The notes under the pieces were generated by a model that was not told where the DNA came from, did no database searches, and worked only from the letters and a program-made list of their open reading frames with translations. A DNA stretch of 64,000 bases. Origin: Actinomycetota bacterium (GTDB taxonomy: Bacteria > Actinomycetota > Acidimicrobiia > Acidimicrobiales > Ilumatobacteraceae). The translations under genes and the position numbers were made by a program. The first letter of the stretch is position 1; every line of letters starts with the position of its first letter. Where the stretch lies: the NCBI GenBank assembly GCA_016870215.1, contig VGCD01000006.1, positions 1 to 64,000 on the forward strand, given 5' to 3'. Below are positions 1 to 9,834 of the stretch, in pieces.

Positions 1-1595
1 CCCGCGAAGCAAATGTGCATCGCCTCGCACAGGTGAGCGTGAACATCATCGACCAGATGGTCGCCCAAGGTGTTCCGTTTGCGCGTGAATATGGCGGACT
101 TCTGGACAACCGTTCATTCGGTGGTGCTCAGGTAAGTCGTACGTTCTACGCACGTGGCCAAACAGGTCAGCAGCTGTTGCTCGGTGCGTACCAGCAGTTT
201 TCACGTCAAGTCGGACTCGGAGGAGTTCGCTTGTACAACCGCTGCGAATTGGTCGACGTGGTCGTGGTCGATGGCCGCGCTGCAGGAATCGTGGTTCGTG
301 ACCTCATGACCGGCGAGATTCAGTCACATGCAGCACATGCAGTGGTTCTGGCGACTGGTGGCTATGGGAACGTGTTCTTCTTGTCCACCAACGCCATGGC
401 GTGCAACGTGACAGCAGCGTGGCGTGCACATCGCCGCGGTGCACTGTTCGCAAACCCGTGCTACACGCAAATTCACCCGACGTGCATTCCGCAAAGTGAT
501 GAGTTCCAGTCGAAGTTGACACTTATGTCCGAGTCGCTTCGTAACGACGGGCGAGTGTGGGTGCCGACGAATCCCGACGAGAATCGTGCGGCACATGAAA
601 TTCCAGAATCAGAGCGTGACTATTACCTCGAGCGTTTGTATCCGTCGTTCGGCAACTTGGCGCCACGCGACATCTCGTCTCGTGCAGCAAAGCGCGCTGT
701 CGACAAGGGCTTGGGTGTCGGACCATTGAAGAACGGCGTGTACCTCGACTTCTCCGATGCGATTAATCGCCTTGGTCGCGATGTGGTGGAAGAGCGCTAC
801 GGCAACCTCTTCGAGATGTACGAGCGCATCGCCGGAGAAAATCCGTACGACATGCCAATGCGTATCTACCCCGCCACCCACTACACAATGGGTGGCTTGT
901 GGGTTGACTATGAACTGCAAACCAACATTCCGGGTTTGTATGCAGCTGGCGAAGCGAACTTCTCCGACCACGGTGCAAACCGACTTGGTGCAAGTGCACT
1001 CATGCAGGGGCTTGCAGATGGTTACTTCGTGTTGCCCTACACCATCGGTAATCAGCTTGCTCCAATGTTGAACAAGCCGATTCCAGGCACCGATCATCCA
1101 GAGTTCAAGCGTGTCGAACAAGAAGCACGTGATCGTTACAACGGTTACTTGAATGTCAACGGAACACGCTCGCCCGACTGGTTCCACCGTGAACTGGGCA
1201 AGATCATTTGGGACTACTGCGGCATGGAGCGCACCGAGCAGGGCCTTGAAAAAGCGCTGTCAGAGTTGCCCGCTCTCTACGAAGAGTTCAAGAAGGATGT
1301 CCGAGTCACCGGCGACGGCAGCAGCCTCAACCAAACACTCGAGAAGGCCGGTCGTGTCGACGACTTCTTCCAGTTGGGAATGCTGATGTGTCGCGACGCA
1401 CTCGACCGCAAAGAAAGCTGCGGCGGTCACTTCCGAGCGGAGTATCAGACCGATGACGGCGAAGCACAGCGCGACGACGAGAACTACTGCCACGTGTCTG
1501 CCTGGCAGTGGGGCGGTGACGCAATGTCACCGAATCTGAACATTGAGCCGCTCGAGTTCAAAGAAGTCCATCTCGCAACACGGAGTTACAAGTGA
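1..1595 (+). CDS. sdhA: Succinate dehydrogenase flavoprotein subunit (5' end cut by window)
   Basis: This is the catalytic FAD subunit of succinate dehydrogenase (complex II), which oxidises succinate to fumarate on the cytoplasmic face of the membrane. The reading frame is open to the first base, so the N-terminal part carrying the Rossmann FAD site and the flavinylated histidine lies outside the window; about 530 residues are visible. Recognisable parts are the VVLATGGYG segment, the IHPTCIP substrate-site region, a [10 protein letters not shown] motif and the C-terminal FAD-contact stretch [11 protein letters not shown]. The sequence resembles the long SdhA of complexes that carry a single SdhC membrane subunit, which would be expected just upstream. 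The last codons overlap sdhB by 4 nt (GTGA), so the two are translationally coupled. Identity is secure; the exact complex subtype is inferred. Confidence 0.95.
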   Translation, partial: REANVHRLAQVSVNIIDQMVAQGVPFAREYGGLLDNRSFGGAQVSRTFYARGQTGQQLLLGAYQQFSRQVGLGGVRLYNRCELVDVVVVDGRAAGIVVRDLMTGEIQSHAAHAVVLATGGYGNVFFLSTNAMACNVTAAWRAHRRGALFANPCYTQIHPTCIPQSDEFQSKLTLMSESLRNDGRVWVPTNPDENRAAHEIPESERDYYLERLYPSFGNLAPRDISSRAAKRAVDKGLGVGPLKNGVYLDFSDAINRLGRDVVEERYGNLFEMYERIAGENPYDMPMRIYPATHYTMGGLWVDYELQTNIPGLYAAGEANFSDHGANRLGASALMQGLADGYFVLPYTIGNQLAPMLNKPIPGTDHPEFKRVEQEARDRYNGYLNVNGTRSPDWFHRELGKIIWDYCGMERTEQGLEKALSELPALYEEFKKDVRVTGDGSSLNQTLEKAGRVDDFFQLGMLMCRDALDRKESCGGHFRAEYQTDDGEAQRDDENYCHVSAWQWGGDAMSPNLNIEPLEFKEVHLATRSYK

Positions 1596-2368
1596 GCAAT
1601 CATCTGACCAACCTCACCCTGCGCGTGTGGCGCCAGAAGGGCCCGAATGATTCGGGACACTTCGAGGATCACGCCATCGAACAGATCAGCGACGAGGCAT
1701 CGTTCCTCGAGATGCTCGACATCTTGAATGAGCGTCTCATCAATGACGGCAAGGAAGCTGTCGTGTTCGACCACGATTGTCGCGAAGGTATTTGTGGCAC
1801 GTGCTCGCTGATGATCAATGGCCAGGCCCACGGCAACCAACGCGGCACGACCACTTGTCAGTTGCACATGCGCAAGTTCAAGAGTGGCGACACCATTGTC
1901 ATCGAGCCATGGCGCGCATCTGCGTTCCCAATCATCAAGGACCTCATGGTCGATCGTTCGGCGTTCGATCGCATCATCGAATCTGGTGGCTTCATCACGG
2001 CGCCCACCGGTGGTGCACCAGATGCGAACCTCATACCCATCCCGAAGCCTGTTGCCGACTCTGCAATGGACTCTGCCGAGTGCATTGGTTGCGGAGCGTG
2101 TGTGGCGGCCTGCCCGAACGGTGCAGCGAACTTGTTCACTGCAGCAAAGGTGTCGCACCTTAACCGCCTTCCACAGGGTCAAGCCGAGCGTTACAAGCGT
2201 GTCGAAGCAATGGTCGAGACCATGGATGAGTACTTCGGTTCGTGCACGAACCACGGTGAGTGTGAAGCCGCATGCCCGAAGGAAATTTCCATCGATGTCA
2301 TCGCGTTGATGAACAAGGACTACCGCAAAGCGAAGTTGAAGAACCGCAAGGATCTCAGCCGCACATGA
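1592..2368 (+). CDS. sdhB: Succinate dehydrogenase iron-sulfur subunit
   Basis: SdhB carries electrons from the flavoprotein to quinone through three iron-sulfur clusters. The plant-type [2Fe-2S] domain shows CREGICGTC followed by a further cysteine in TTTCQLHM. The ferredoxin domain shows [12 protein letters not shown] and a second cysteine group at [12 protein letters not shown]. At 258 residues it has the usual length. The GTG start sits inside the sdhA stop region, and the 3' end overlaps the next gene by 4 nt (ATGA), so sdhA, sdhB and the AAA+ gene look like one transcript. No further sdh membrane-anchor gene follows, consistent with a C-A-B gene order. Confidence 0.95.
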   Translation: MSNHLTNLTLRVWRQKGPNDSGHFEDHAIEQISDEASFLEMLDILNERLINDGKEAVVFDHDCREGICGTCSLMINGQAHGNQRGTTTCQLHMRKFKSGDTIVIEPWRASAFPIIKDLMVDRSAFDRIIESGGFITAPTGGAPDANLIPIPKPVADSAMDSAECIGCGACVAACPNGAANLFTAAKVSHLNRLPQGQAERYKRVEAMVETMDEYFGSCTNHGECEAACPKEISIDVIALMNKDYRKAKLKNRKDLSRT

Positions 2369-3789
2369 CCGACATCCCACCCGTGCCAAGTTCGCTACCG
2401 ACGACGCTCGGAGCACTTCGTGCCTCGGGATGGGTGTCGCGCCCAGTCAAAGAAGAGATGCGACGCAACGCAGTTGAGCGCATCACCAAGGGTCTTCCAC
2501 TGTTTGAAGGTGTTCTCGGCTACGAAGACACGGTCATGCCGCAGCTGGAAAACGCGGTGTTGGCCGGGCACGATGTGGTGTTTCTCGGAGAGCGTGGCCA
2601 AGCAAAGACACGCATGATCCGTTCGCTCACCGGGTTGCTTGACGAATGGATGCCCATCGTTTCCGGCAGTGAAATCAATGACGACCCTTACAACCCGGTG
2701 TCGCGTCACGCTCTCGACCTTGTCGCGGAGAAAGGTGACGACACGCCAATTCACTGGGTGCACAATTCGCAACGGTTTGGCGAGAAGTTGGCAACGCCCG
2801 ACACATCGATTGCCGACCTCATCGGTGAAGTCGACCCCATCAAAGTGGCAGAGGGTCGTTACCTCTCAGACGAACTGACGTTGCACTACGGACTCGTCCC
2901 GCGTACGAATCGCGGAATCTTCGCCATCAACGAGTTACCAGACCTCGCAGAGAGAATCCAAGTGGGTCTTCTGAACGTGCTCGAAGAACGTGATGTACAA
3001 ATTCGTGGATACAAGGTGCGCTTGCCACTCGATGTCATGCTCGTTGCTTCTGCGAACCCCGAGGACTACACCAATCGTGGTCGCATCATCACGCCACTGA
3101 AGGACCGAGTCGGTAGCCAGATTCGCACGCATTACCCGCTCGAGGTCGACACCGAAATCGAGATCATGCGGCAAGAAGCGCGACCGGCGAGCATCGGAAA
3201 CGTCTCCGTGCGAATGCCGATTTTTATGGAGCGCGTCATCGCAACGTTCTCGCATCTTGCTCGTGCAAGCAGCAATATCAACCAACGCAGCGGTGTCAGC
3301 GTGCGCTTGTCTGTTACAAACTATGAAATTCTCAGTGCTGCAGCGGTTCGACGTGCGCTTCGAGCTGGTGAATCTGATGTCGCTCCTCGCGTCAGCGACC
3401 TGTCTGCTCTGGCAGCAAGTACAAGTGGCAAAGTCGAAATCGAAGCTCTCGAAGACGGACGCGAAGCGGTGATTTTGCAGCAACTCGTGGCGGCCGCAGT
3501 GTTGTCGGTGTACAAGGAACTGGCTCCTCACGACAAGATGACGCCAGTTGTGTCAGCTTTTGAAGAAGGCTCAGTTGCTCATGTCGGAGAAGACATGGGC
3601 TCTGTCGATGAGGCGCAGCTTCTCGCTGATATTCCTGCTCTACGCGAGCCTGTTGTGGCGCTCACCGGTGGCGATGAGTCACCAGCAGTGGTGGCAAGCG
3701 CTATTGAGTTCGTGCTTGAAGGGCTTCATCTGTCTCGCCGCCTCAACAAAGATGCGAGCGGCGGGCGCGCGACATATCGCTCAAAGTAA
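2365..3789 (+). CDS. AAA+ ATPase of the MoxR / magnesium-chelatase-I-like family
   Basis: This 474-residue AAA+ ATPase has a Walker A motif GERGQAKT at about residues 75-82, a Walker-B-like segment FAINELPDL near 187-194, and a sensor-1 asparagine in ASANPEDY near 231. The family works with a VWA-domain partner as a chaperone-like remodelling machine. The probable partner is the VWA gene at 4426-6435; such pairs are adjacent in actinobacteria (for example the Rv0958/Rv0959 type of M. tuberculosis). I chose the ATG that overlaps the sdhB stop by 4 nt, because the upstream in-frame residues are only the other frame of sdhB. Despite the common magnesium-chelatase annotation nothing here indicates chlorophyll synthesis. 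The client is unknown. Confidence 0.88.
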   Translation: MTDIPPVPSSLPTTLGALRASGWVSRPVKEEMRRNAVERITKGLPLFEGVLGYEDTVMPQLENAVLAGHDVVFLGERGQAKTRMIRSLTGLLDEWMPIVSGSEINDDPYNPVSRHALDLVAEKGDDTPIHWVHNSQRFGEKLATPDTSIADLIGEVDPIKVAEGRYLSDELTLHYGLVPRTNRGIFAINELPDLAERIQVGLLNVLEERDVQIRGYKVRLPLDVMLVASANPEDYTNRGRIITPLKDRVGSQIRTHYPLEVDTEIEIMRQEARPASIGNVSVRMPIFMERVIATFSHLARASSNINQRSGVSVRLSVTNYEILSAAAVRRALRAGESDVAPRVSDLSALAASTSGKVEIEALEDGREAVILQQLVAAAVLSVYKELAPHDKMTPVVSAFEEGSVAHVGEDMGSVDEAQLLADIPALREPVVALTGGDESPAVVASAIEFVLEGLHLSRRLNKDASGGRATYRSK

Positions 3790-3839
3790 TCACTCAAGTT
3801 TCTGCCGAATCGAATTGTGCGATCGGCTTCAGACGAAGC

Positions 3840-4391
3840 TCAGACCACGAACGGTGATCTTGTCCACAACTCGCCCGTGTCGTTACGGGCAGTGTTAGTG
3901 GGTTCACCCGTGAGCTGAACGACAGGAATCGCCTCAGGTAACCCACGTAATGAGAGTGGCGCATGTGCAACGGCGGTGACGCCCTCAGGGAGGGTCTCGA
4001 TCTGTTCCTTGGGCATGAGCACCTCAAAGGGCTCTGCGGCATCACACAGGCGGGCGGCGGTGTTTACGGCGGTGCCGATGTAGTCGTCGCCTTCGAACAA
4101 CAAGGCCAGTCCGGTAGAAATACCCACGCGAATGCTGAGAGGCGCACATGCTGCAGCAGAACGACGTTGAAGTTCCATCGCGAAGGTGATGCCGTCACGC
4201 TGCTCGACGGCGACGATCATGCAGCCGTCGCCGAGCCACTTGGCGATGCGCACGCCGGTATCGGAAGCCACGTCTCGCGTGACACTGCGCCACGATGCCA
4301 ACAACCGTCCCGCGGCATCGTCGCCTTGGGATGTTGTGTAGTTCGTGAATCCGGAGATGTCGACGAAGGCAAAAGTACGGGGCACGCGCAT
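3840..4391 (-). CDS. Class III adenylate/guanylate cyclase catalytic-domain protein
   Basis: This is a short (183 residue) soluble protein consisting almost entirely of a class III nucleotidyl cyclase domain. The two metal-binding aspartates are visible in FVDISGFT and KWLGDGCM. The transition-state asparagine and arginine are in NTAARL. The lysine before LGDG and the aspartate in DYIG match the pattern that selects ATP rather than GTP, so cAMP production is likely. No sensory, HAMP or membrane segment is attached. The ATG at 4391 is preferred, but a GTG at 4403 is possible. The gene sits in reverse orientation between an AAA+ ATPase gene and its probable VWA partner, which is unusual. Its regulation is not evident. 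Confidence 0.85.
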   Translation of the reverse strand: MRVPRTFAFVDISGFTNYTTSQGDDAAGRLLASWRSVTRDVASDTGVRIAKWLGDGCMIVAVEQRDGITFAMELQRRSAAACAPLSIRVGISTGLALLFEGDDYIGTAVNTAARLCDAAEPFEVLMPKEQIETLPEGVTAVAHAPLSLRGLPEAIPVVQLTGEPTNTARNDTGELWTRSPFVV

Positions 4392-4425
4392 GGCGACACA
4401 CACCCTACGGCACTAGCGTGCGTTC

Positions 4426-6435
4426 ATGGGGTTGCGTTTCACATACTCCCGTTGGGACGGCACTCAAAAGGGCCTCGACCTCGACGCAGAGTCACTGCTG
4501 AAGGAGTTGACTGACGATGTCCTGTATCACGGAGATGTGAATGCCGCATTGCGTCGCCTGATGCGCGAAGGAATGGTCGACCCAGATGGCAATCGCATCG
4601 AGGGCATCCAGGACATGCTCCGTCGCATACGAGATCGCCGCGACGAAATTCAAGAAAGTGGCGACCTCGGCGGCGTGTACAGCGAAATCGCAGATGAACT
4701 ACGCGACATCGTCGACGAAGAGCGCCACGCAATCGAACAGGCCGTGTCGTCCGCCGAGGCATCGGGCGATGAGCGGCGTGCGGAGAATGCACGAAATGCA
4801 GCAATGGAAAGAAATTTCCGTCTCGACATGTTGCCCGAAGATCTCGCTGGAATGGTGCAAGAGCTCAGTTCATACGACTTCGAATCAGCAGAAGCACGTC
4901 AACGGTTTGAACAGATGGTTGAACGGCTCAAAGAACAACTCATGCAGCAGTTCGTTGACCAATTGTCGGGCAATATGCAACAGCTCACATCTGAAGACAT
5001 GGCGCGCATGAAAGACATGTTGTCTGAGTTGAACCAGATGATCGAGCGTCGGGAACGTGGTGAAGATCCGCAGTTCGAGGACTTCATGCAGAAATATGGG
5101 GATTTTTTCCCTGAGAATCCTCAGTCGCTGGATGAATTACTCGAGATCATGGCGCAACGAATGCAGGCCATGCAGGCCCTCATGAATTCCATGACCCCCG
5201 AACAGCGCGCGCAGCTGCAGCAGTTGTCTGAGCAGTTACTTGAGGACATGGACTTACAGTTCCAAGTGCAACAGCTTGGTCAGCACTTGCAATCCATGTA
5301 CCCGGCGCAGGGGTGGAATCGTGAGTACAACTTCGACGGGTCGCAGCAGATGGACATGGGCCAAGCCCTCCAGTCCATGCAGCAGATGGGCCAGTTGGAC
5401 CAGCTCGAAAACCTTTTGCGGAACGCCACTAACCCATCGGCGCTGGCCGAAGCCGACCTTGATCGGGTTCGTGACCTCTTGGGCGACGATGCTGCTCGCT
5501 CACTTGAACGCTTGGCCGAGCTCTCCAAGTTGCTGGAAGATGCCGGTCTCATCAATCGCACCGAGGGCCGTCTTGAGCTCACGCCGAAGGGCCTTCGCAC
5601 GATTGGTAACAATGCCCTACGCGACCTTTTCACACGCCTGAACAAAGACAAGTTTGGTCAGCACCGTATTGCTGCCGATGGCAGCGGGCACGAACGCACC
5701 TACGACAGCAAGCCCTACGAATTCGGCGACCCATTTCGCCTCGACTTGCAGCGCACCATCCGCAACGCATTATCGCGGCAGGGAAGTGGCACTCCAGTTC
5801 GATTGATGCCGGAAGATTTCGAAATCGAACGAACCGAACACAGCACACGTTCATCGACTGTGTTGATGCTCGACTTATCGATGTCCATGCCGATGCGGGG
5901 CAATTTCGTGCCAGCCAAGAAAGTGGCAATGGCCCTGCATTCATTGATTAGTTCGCAATTTCCGCGCGACTACCTCGGCCTTGTGGGCTTCAGTGAAACG
6001 GCGCACATCTTGCGGCACGAACAGCTTCCCGAAGTCAGCTGGGATCTCGCGTACGGCACCAACATGCAGCACGGGTTCCGTCTTGCCCGACAGCTACTTG
6101 CTCGCCAGACCGGCAGCAAGCAGATCATCATGATCACCGACGGAGAGCCCACGGCTCACATCACTTCATCTGGCGACGTGTACTTCAACTACCCACCCAC
6201 GCGCGACACGGTCGAAGCGACGATGAAAGAAGTTATGCGGTGCACCAAAGAGGACATTCGTATCAATTCGTTCGTGCTTGATGTCACCGGTGCTCTGCGG
6301 GCCTTCATCGAACAATTGACGCGCGTCAATCGTGGGCGAGCGTTCTTCACGACACCAGAGAATTTGGGTGACTTTGTCCTGGTCGACTTCCTTGACAGCA
6401 AGCGGCACACCTCGCGGGCCGGAAGCAGACGCTGA
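4426..6435 (+). CDS. VWA-domain protein, probable partner of the upstream AAA+ ATPase
   Basis: This 669-residue protein has a long N-terminal region rich in Gln, Met, Glu and Arg (about residues 100-300), probably largely alpha-helical with coiled-coil character. A C-terminal von Willebrand A domain follows. The metal-ion-dependent adhesion site DLSMS is near residue 483, and the later TDGEPT segment supplies further MIDAS residues. There is no signal peptide or membrane segment, so it is probably cytoplasmic. Proteins of this layout accompany MoxR/Mg-chelatase-I-like ATPases in actinobacteria, and the ATPase at 2365-3789 is the obvious partner. The function of the pair is not established. 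The gene starts 34 nt from the start of the divergent cyclase gene, so promoter elements are shared or compressed. Confidence 0.85.
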   Translation: MGLRFTYSRWDGTQKGLDLDAESLLKELTDDVLYHGDVNAALRRLMREGMVDPDGNRIEGIQDMLRRIRDRRDEIQESGDLGGVYSEIADELRDIVDEERHAIEQAVSSAEASGDERRAENARNAAMERNFRLDMLPEDLAGMVQELSSYDFESAEARQRFEQMVERLKEQLMQQFVDQLSGNMQQLTSEDMARMKDMLSELNQMIERRERGEDPQFEDFMQKYGDFFPENPQSLDELLEIMAQRMQAMQALMNSMTPEQRAQLQQLSEQLLEDMDLQFQVQQLGQHLQSMYPAQGWNREYNFDGSQQMDMGQALQSMQQMGQLDQLENLLRNATNPSALAEADLDRVRDLLGDDAARSLERLAELSKLLEDAGLINRTEGRLELTPKGLRTIGNNALRDLFTRLNKDKFGQHRIAADGSGHERTYDSKPYEFGDPFRLDLQRTIRNALSRQGSGTPVRLMPEDFEIERTEHSTRSSTVLMLDLSMSMPMRGNFVPAKKVAMALHSLISSQFPRDYLGLVGFSETAHILRHEQLPEVSWDLAYGTNMQHGFRLARQLLARQTGSKQIIMITDGEPTAHITSSGDVYFNYPPTRDTVEATMKEVMRCTKEDIRINSFVLDVTGALRAFIEQLTRVNRGRAFFTTPENLGDFVLVDFLDSKRHTSRAGSRR

Positions 6436-6442
6436 CTGTCCG

Positions 6443-6491
6443 AACGAACACGTGTTCGTTATTTGCTTGCCACTTGCAAGTTCATGAACTT
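6443..6491. promoter_or_regulatory. Cluster of three inverted repeats between the VWA gene and whiB
   Basis: Just after the VWA stop there is a perfect 18-bp palindrome (6443-6460, half-site AACGAACAC). It is followed by CTTGC-N5-GCAAG (6466-6480) and a perfect 14-bp palindrome AAGTTCATGAACTT (6478-6491) that runs into a T stretch. The last could act as a weak terminator for the VWA gene. The first is more like a dimeric repressor site upstream of whiB. Which role applies cannot be decided from sequence. Confidence 0.45.
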
Positions 6492-6614
6492 TTTGTCAGA
6501 ATCACACCGTTGTAATTACAGTGGTTAGTTGACATAGGTGCGAAGTGGCTGTCCTCTCGGGCCGGTTTTTCACGAAGCGTCGCTCAGCCAAGAGCCCTAT
6601 GGGGAGGACACAAC

Positions 6615-6893
6615 ATGATCGATTCACACAACGATGACCTGAGCCCTGAACGCAGTTGGCAAGATTCTGCGAACTGCTTGGGAGTCGATCCAGATTTGTT
6701 CTTCCCAGAACGCGGTGCATCTACTCGCGAAGCCAAAGAAGTGTGCCGAGGCTGCGTGGTGCGCGGTGACTGTCTCGAATACGCACTTGCAAATGGTGAG
6801 AAGTTCGGCATTTGGGGCGGACTTAGTGAACGTGAGCGCCGCCGTCTTCGCCGTCAACGTGCGCAGGCCAACCGCCGTACTGGCACCGACTAA
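6615..6893 (+). CDS. WhiB-family iron-sulfur transcriptional regulator
   Basis: This 92-residue WhiB-like protein is an actinobacteria-specific regulator that binds a [4Fe-4S] cluster and usually acts with the primary sigma factor. The four cluster cysteines are in ANC, VCRGC and GDC, with the typical long gap before a CxxCxxxxxC group. The GIWGG turn and the basic tail RERRRLRRQR for DNA contact follow. A strong ribosome binding site GGGGAGG lies 7 nt before the ATG. The family branch (WhiB1, WhiB2 or other) cannot be assigned with confidence. Its 3' end overlaps the convergent formimidoyltransferase gene by 4 nt. Confidence 0.92.
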   Translation: MIDSHNDDLSPERSWQDSANCLGVDPDLFFPERGASTREAKEVCRGCVVRGDCLEYALANGEKFGIWGGLSERERRRLRRQRAQANRRTGTD

Positions 6894-7687
6894 GAAGGTC
6901 CTTGTGCTCGCTTGGCGAGCCTGAATTCAATCGTCTGTTCCGTCGACACATCAAGTTGTTTCCATCGTGTCGCTGGAATGACATCTAACACAGCTTGTGG
7001 AATCAGTCCGACAAGTTCTGCACCCTCGGTTTGTGCCAACTCCCTGACCGCATCAAAGGCCTCCATTGGGCCCAATTCCATTGGGTTAATCAGGTTCATG
7101 CTGACCTGAACGCGGTTTCCTACTTGTAACCCAAGTGCGCGCAGCGAAGTACTGCGAATGGATGCTGCAATCTTGCGTGCTGCCGTGACATCGCTGTCGT
7201 GTAACCACACGTTGTACGCAACGAGAGTGTCGCGTGCACCGACGCACACAGCGCCGGCGCGTGGATGTGGCGCCAGCGGTCCCGCATCGGGATCAAGGTC
7301 CACGAATGCGTGTTGGCGAACAAAGGGCAGCGTTCGTTCTGATCCGTACAAGAACGCAGGTATTGCGAATTCGTCAGCCACCCAATGTGCGAAGTGATTG
7401 CGCGCTTCAACTGCGTCCTCCCACGTTGACCCAGCCAAGGGCACGAACGGGACGACATCGATGATTCCAAGTCGTGGGTGAACACCAGAATGCGCTGAAA
7501 GGTCGAGCAATTCGAATGTACGCCGAGTCAAGTCACGCGGCGCTTGCTCACCCACGAGCGTGAAGACGCTGCGATTGTGATGTGCGTCTGTATGGATGTC
7601 GAGGAGGTCGCCTGCAACTACTGCGGCAAGTTCGTCGAGCACCTGGCGGTTAGCACCTTCGCTGATATTGACGACGCACTCGAGCAC
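6890..7687 (-). CDS. Glutamate formimidoyltransferase (FTCD N-terminal type)
   Basis: The product resembles the formiminotransferase domain that moves the formimino group from N-formimino-L-glutamate to tetrahydrofolate, a late step of histidine degradation that feeds one-carbon metabolism. The opening ECVVNISEG, the HSGVHPRLGIIDVVPF segment and the NVWL segment are characteristic. At 265 residues it is a stand-alone transferase without the cyclodeaminase half. No other histidine-utilisation gene is nearby, so a role in folate metabolism is also possible. The start is GTG at 7687. It is convergent with whiB. Confidence 0.9.
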   Translation of the reverse strand: MLECVVNISEGANRQVLDELAAVVAGDLLDIHTDAHHNRSVFTLVGEQAPRDLTRRTFELLDLSAHSGVHPRLGIIDVVPFVPLAGSTWEDAVEARNHFAHWVADEFAIPAFLYGSERTLPFVRQHAFVDLDPDAGPLAPHPRAGAVCVGARDTLVAYNVWLHDSDVTAARKIAASIRSTSLRALGLQVGNRVQVSMNLINPMELGPMEAFDAVRELAQTEGAELVGLIPQAVLDVIPATRWKQLDVSTEQTIEFRLAKRAQGPS

Positions 7688-7727
7688 CCTTGCTATCTAG
7701 CAAGAAAAGCCACCAAGAAATAAAACA

Positions 7728-7764
7728 AGGGGTGGATCCTGCCTCCCGAGCAGTATCCACCCCT
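7728..7764 (-). terminator. Intrinsic terminator of the PhoX-like gene
   Basis: A 10-bp perfect stem pairs 7728-7737 with 7755-7764 and continues, after one mismatch, with a CTGC/GCAG inner stem around a 7-nt loop. Read on the minus strand, the hairpin follows the PhoX-like stop codon by about 30 nt and runs directly into a T-rich tract (TTGTTTTATTT). Confidence 0.85.
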
Positions 7765-7795
7765 CGTTACGAGAAGGTGTGGGGTTCGCGAGGGG

Positions 7796-9634
7796 TTACG
7801 AACCGATCACCCCTCCGTTCTTGCGTGTGATGACAATTGTGCAGTCGCGCGGAACCGGACCCGTTGCACCGGTAAATGCCTCCGGGAAGTTTGAGTTTGC
7901 CGGATTTCCATCACCGGGGTGCTGGAGATTCACAAACATGGTCTTTCGGTCTGGTGTCACGGTGACGCCCGTGACCTCGCACCCTTTGACACCCGTGAAG
8001 AGTCGTTTGAACTCTTTTCCGACAGCCGTGGCGACGAGCATCTGGTCATTGTTCTTTCCAGGCTGATCACCATCTGTTTGCACAAAAATGCGACCATCAG
8101 GGTCTGCCCAGATGCCATCTGGCGATCCGTACATCTGTCCACCTGCATCGGTCACCTCAGTTGAAAGAGCAAAAATGCTCCAGCTAAAGCTCTCTCCGAT
8201 GTGCTTATCAGTGTCTTTCCAACGAATGATGTGACCCCACGCGTTACCAACTTGTGGGTTGGCGGTGTTGGTGCCGGCACGTCCCGCTGTGCCTCGTTGG
8301 CTGTTGTTCGTCAGAGTGCAGTACAACTCACCATTTGCACCCAACGTGATCCATTCCGGGCGATCCATCTTGGTGGCACCAACGGCATCTGCAGCAAGAC
8401 GGGTGTACACGAGGATGTCCTCGAGTTTCCACGACGATAGAGCTGAGTTTTTCGGGCTCAATTCGAGCCAGTCACCTGTGCCATCCTCGTTGAAACGAGC
8501 GACGTAGAGGGTTCCTTCATCAAGCGGTGATTTTCCTGCTGCAACCATCTTCTTCCAGTCACCAGTGGACACAAACTTGTAGATGTAGTCAAACCGCTCA
8601 TCATCGCCCATGTACACGACTGCACGGTTGCCTTGACCGACCGCGACACATGCACCCTCGTGCTTGATGCGACCGAGTGCAGTGCGCTTGACAGGGGCAG
8701 CTTTCGGCTTCGTCGGATCAACTTCCACAACCCAGCCGAAACGGTTTGCTTCATTTGCATATGCAGGGTTTGCTAGATCAAAACGTGGATCCCACTTGTG
8801 CCACTCGTATCCAAACCCCGCGGCAGTGATGCCATATCGAGTTTGAATCGAATTTGGTGACCACGTGGAGACCGTTGATCCGAAGTAGCCGTTGAAGTTT
8901 TCTTCGCAGGTCAGATAGGTGCCCCACGGTGTGTAGCCATTGGCGCAATTGTTGATTGTTCCTAAAGTTGGGTTACCAGCTGCATTCTTGAGTAGATCGC
9001 TGTTGGCAGCAGGGCCACTGAACTTCACTGGGGTGTTTGCATGAATGCGTCGATTTTGTGGGCTGTTCACGACTTTCCACTTCTGACCCTTCTTCGCAAT
9101 CTTCACGACACTCATGCCGTGGGCGTGCTGCGAAAGAAGAACGTCTTCGAGACTCGCTGGAACCTTCTTACCGTTGAGGTGGGGGAATGTGCCGTACTCG
9201 TGATTGATACACATCAAGCCCTCTTTGTTTGAGCCGAAGAACCACATGCCGTCATGGCCGATGCCAATGGACTCAGCCTGTTGTGCTGAGGTAAATCCGG
9301 CGTACGGGAAAGCGTCACCGCTGCCGTCAAGTTTTTCGCGCCACGGAATGAGAACGCTGTACTCGTATTCTGGGGCAATGGTTGGCATCGCAGATGCCTG
9401 CAATGGAATTGACGTAAATGCAATTCGTGCTTTCTTTCGTGCCCCCACGAACGCACCGGTTCGCGAAGTTGCGACAACTCCTCGTTCCGCGCGAGCCATT
9501 GATGGTCCAACGAAGGTCAAAGCAGCTCCTGCAAGACCACCTATGAGGATTTGGCGTCGTGACAGATGTGCCGCGAGAACGTTCTCGAAAGTTCGATTGT
9601 TGGAAGTGTTGCTGGTGTCTTCAGTGTCGTTCAC
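7796..9634 (-). CDS. PhoX-family (DUF839) Tat-exported phosphatase
   Basis: This 612-residue protein belongs to the PhoX/DUF839 family of calcium- and iron-dependent alkaline phosphatases that release phosphate from organic esters outside the cytoplasm. A twin-arginine signal peptide is visible: SRRQILIGG followed by a hydrophobic stretch and an alanine-rich cleavage region ending ARA, near residue 50. The mature part shows family-like segments such as NHEYGTF, NGYTPWGTYLTCEENFNGYFG and a CEVTG turn near the C-terminus. The GTG start is supported by an AAGGAG site (9640-9645 on the minus strand). The 59-residue TatA gene lies next to it, divergently, and the ppk/phoU/senX3/regX3 block follows, all consistent with phosphate starvation. 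I saw no clear PHO box upstream. The substrate is inferred from family only. Confidence 0.88.
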   Translation of the reverse strand: MNDTEDTSNTSNNRTFENVLAAHLSRRQILIGGLAGAALTFVGPSMARAERGVVATSRTGAFVGARKKARIAFTSIPLQASAMPTIAPEYEYSVLIPWREKLDGSGDAFPYAGFTSAQQAESIGIGHDGMWFFGSNKEGLMCINHEYGTFPHLNGKKVPASLEDVLLSQHAHGMSVVKIAKKGQKWKVVNSPQNRRIHANTPVKFSGPAANSDLLKNAAGNPTLGTINNCANGYTPWGTYLTCEENFNGYFGSTVSTWSPNSIQTRYGITAAGFGYEWHKWDPRFDLANPAYANEANRFGWVVEVDPTKPKAAPVKRTALGRIKHEGACVAVGQGNRAVVYMGDDERFDYIYKFVSTGDWKKMVAAGKSPLDEGTLYVARFNEDGTGDWLELSPKNSALSSWKLEDILVYTRLAADAVGATKMDRPEWITLGANGELYCTLTNNSQRGTAGRAGTNTANPQVGNAWGHIIRWKDTDKHIGESFSWSIFALSTEVTDAGGQMYGSPDGIWADPDGRIFVQTDGDQPGKNNDQMLVATAVGKEFKRLFTGVKGCEVTGVTVTPDRKTMFVNLQHPGDGNPANSNFPEAFTGATGPVPRDCTIVITRKNGGVIGS

Positions 9635-9834
9635 AAAAGCTCCTTAGATATGACGACGGTCAGGAATGACCAAACGTCAAAGTAGAAAACTCAGGTGTAC
9701 GCCAGTCCGCCACAGAGTTACCTCTGTCTTTCGTGAGATGAATTCTTTGGTGATGGGGGCTCTCAGGACATCCCAAGTGCTTCACGGGGTATCAGCGATG
9801 TGAGGCACGAGCCACGACCTGATACGGTGCCCAT

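Noticed and set aside
1586-2416. 276-codon open frame antisense to sdhB
   Set aside because: It lies fully over the cysteine-rich sdhB and encodes no recognisable domain.
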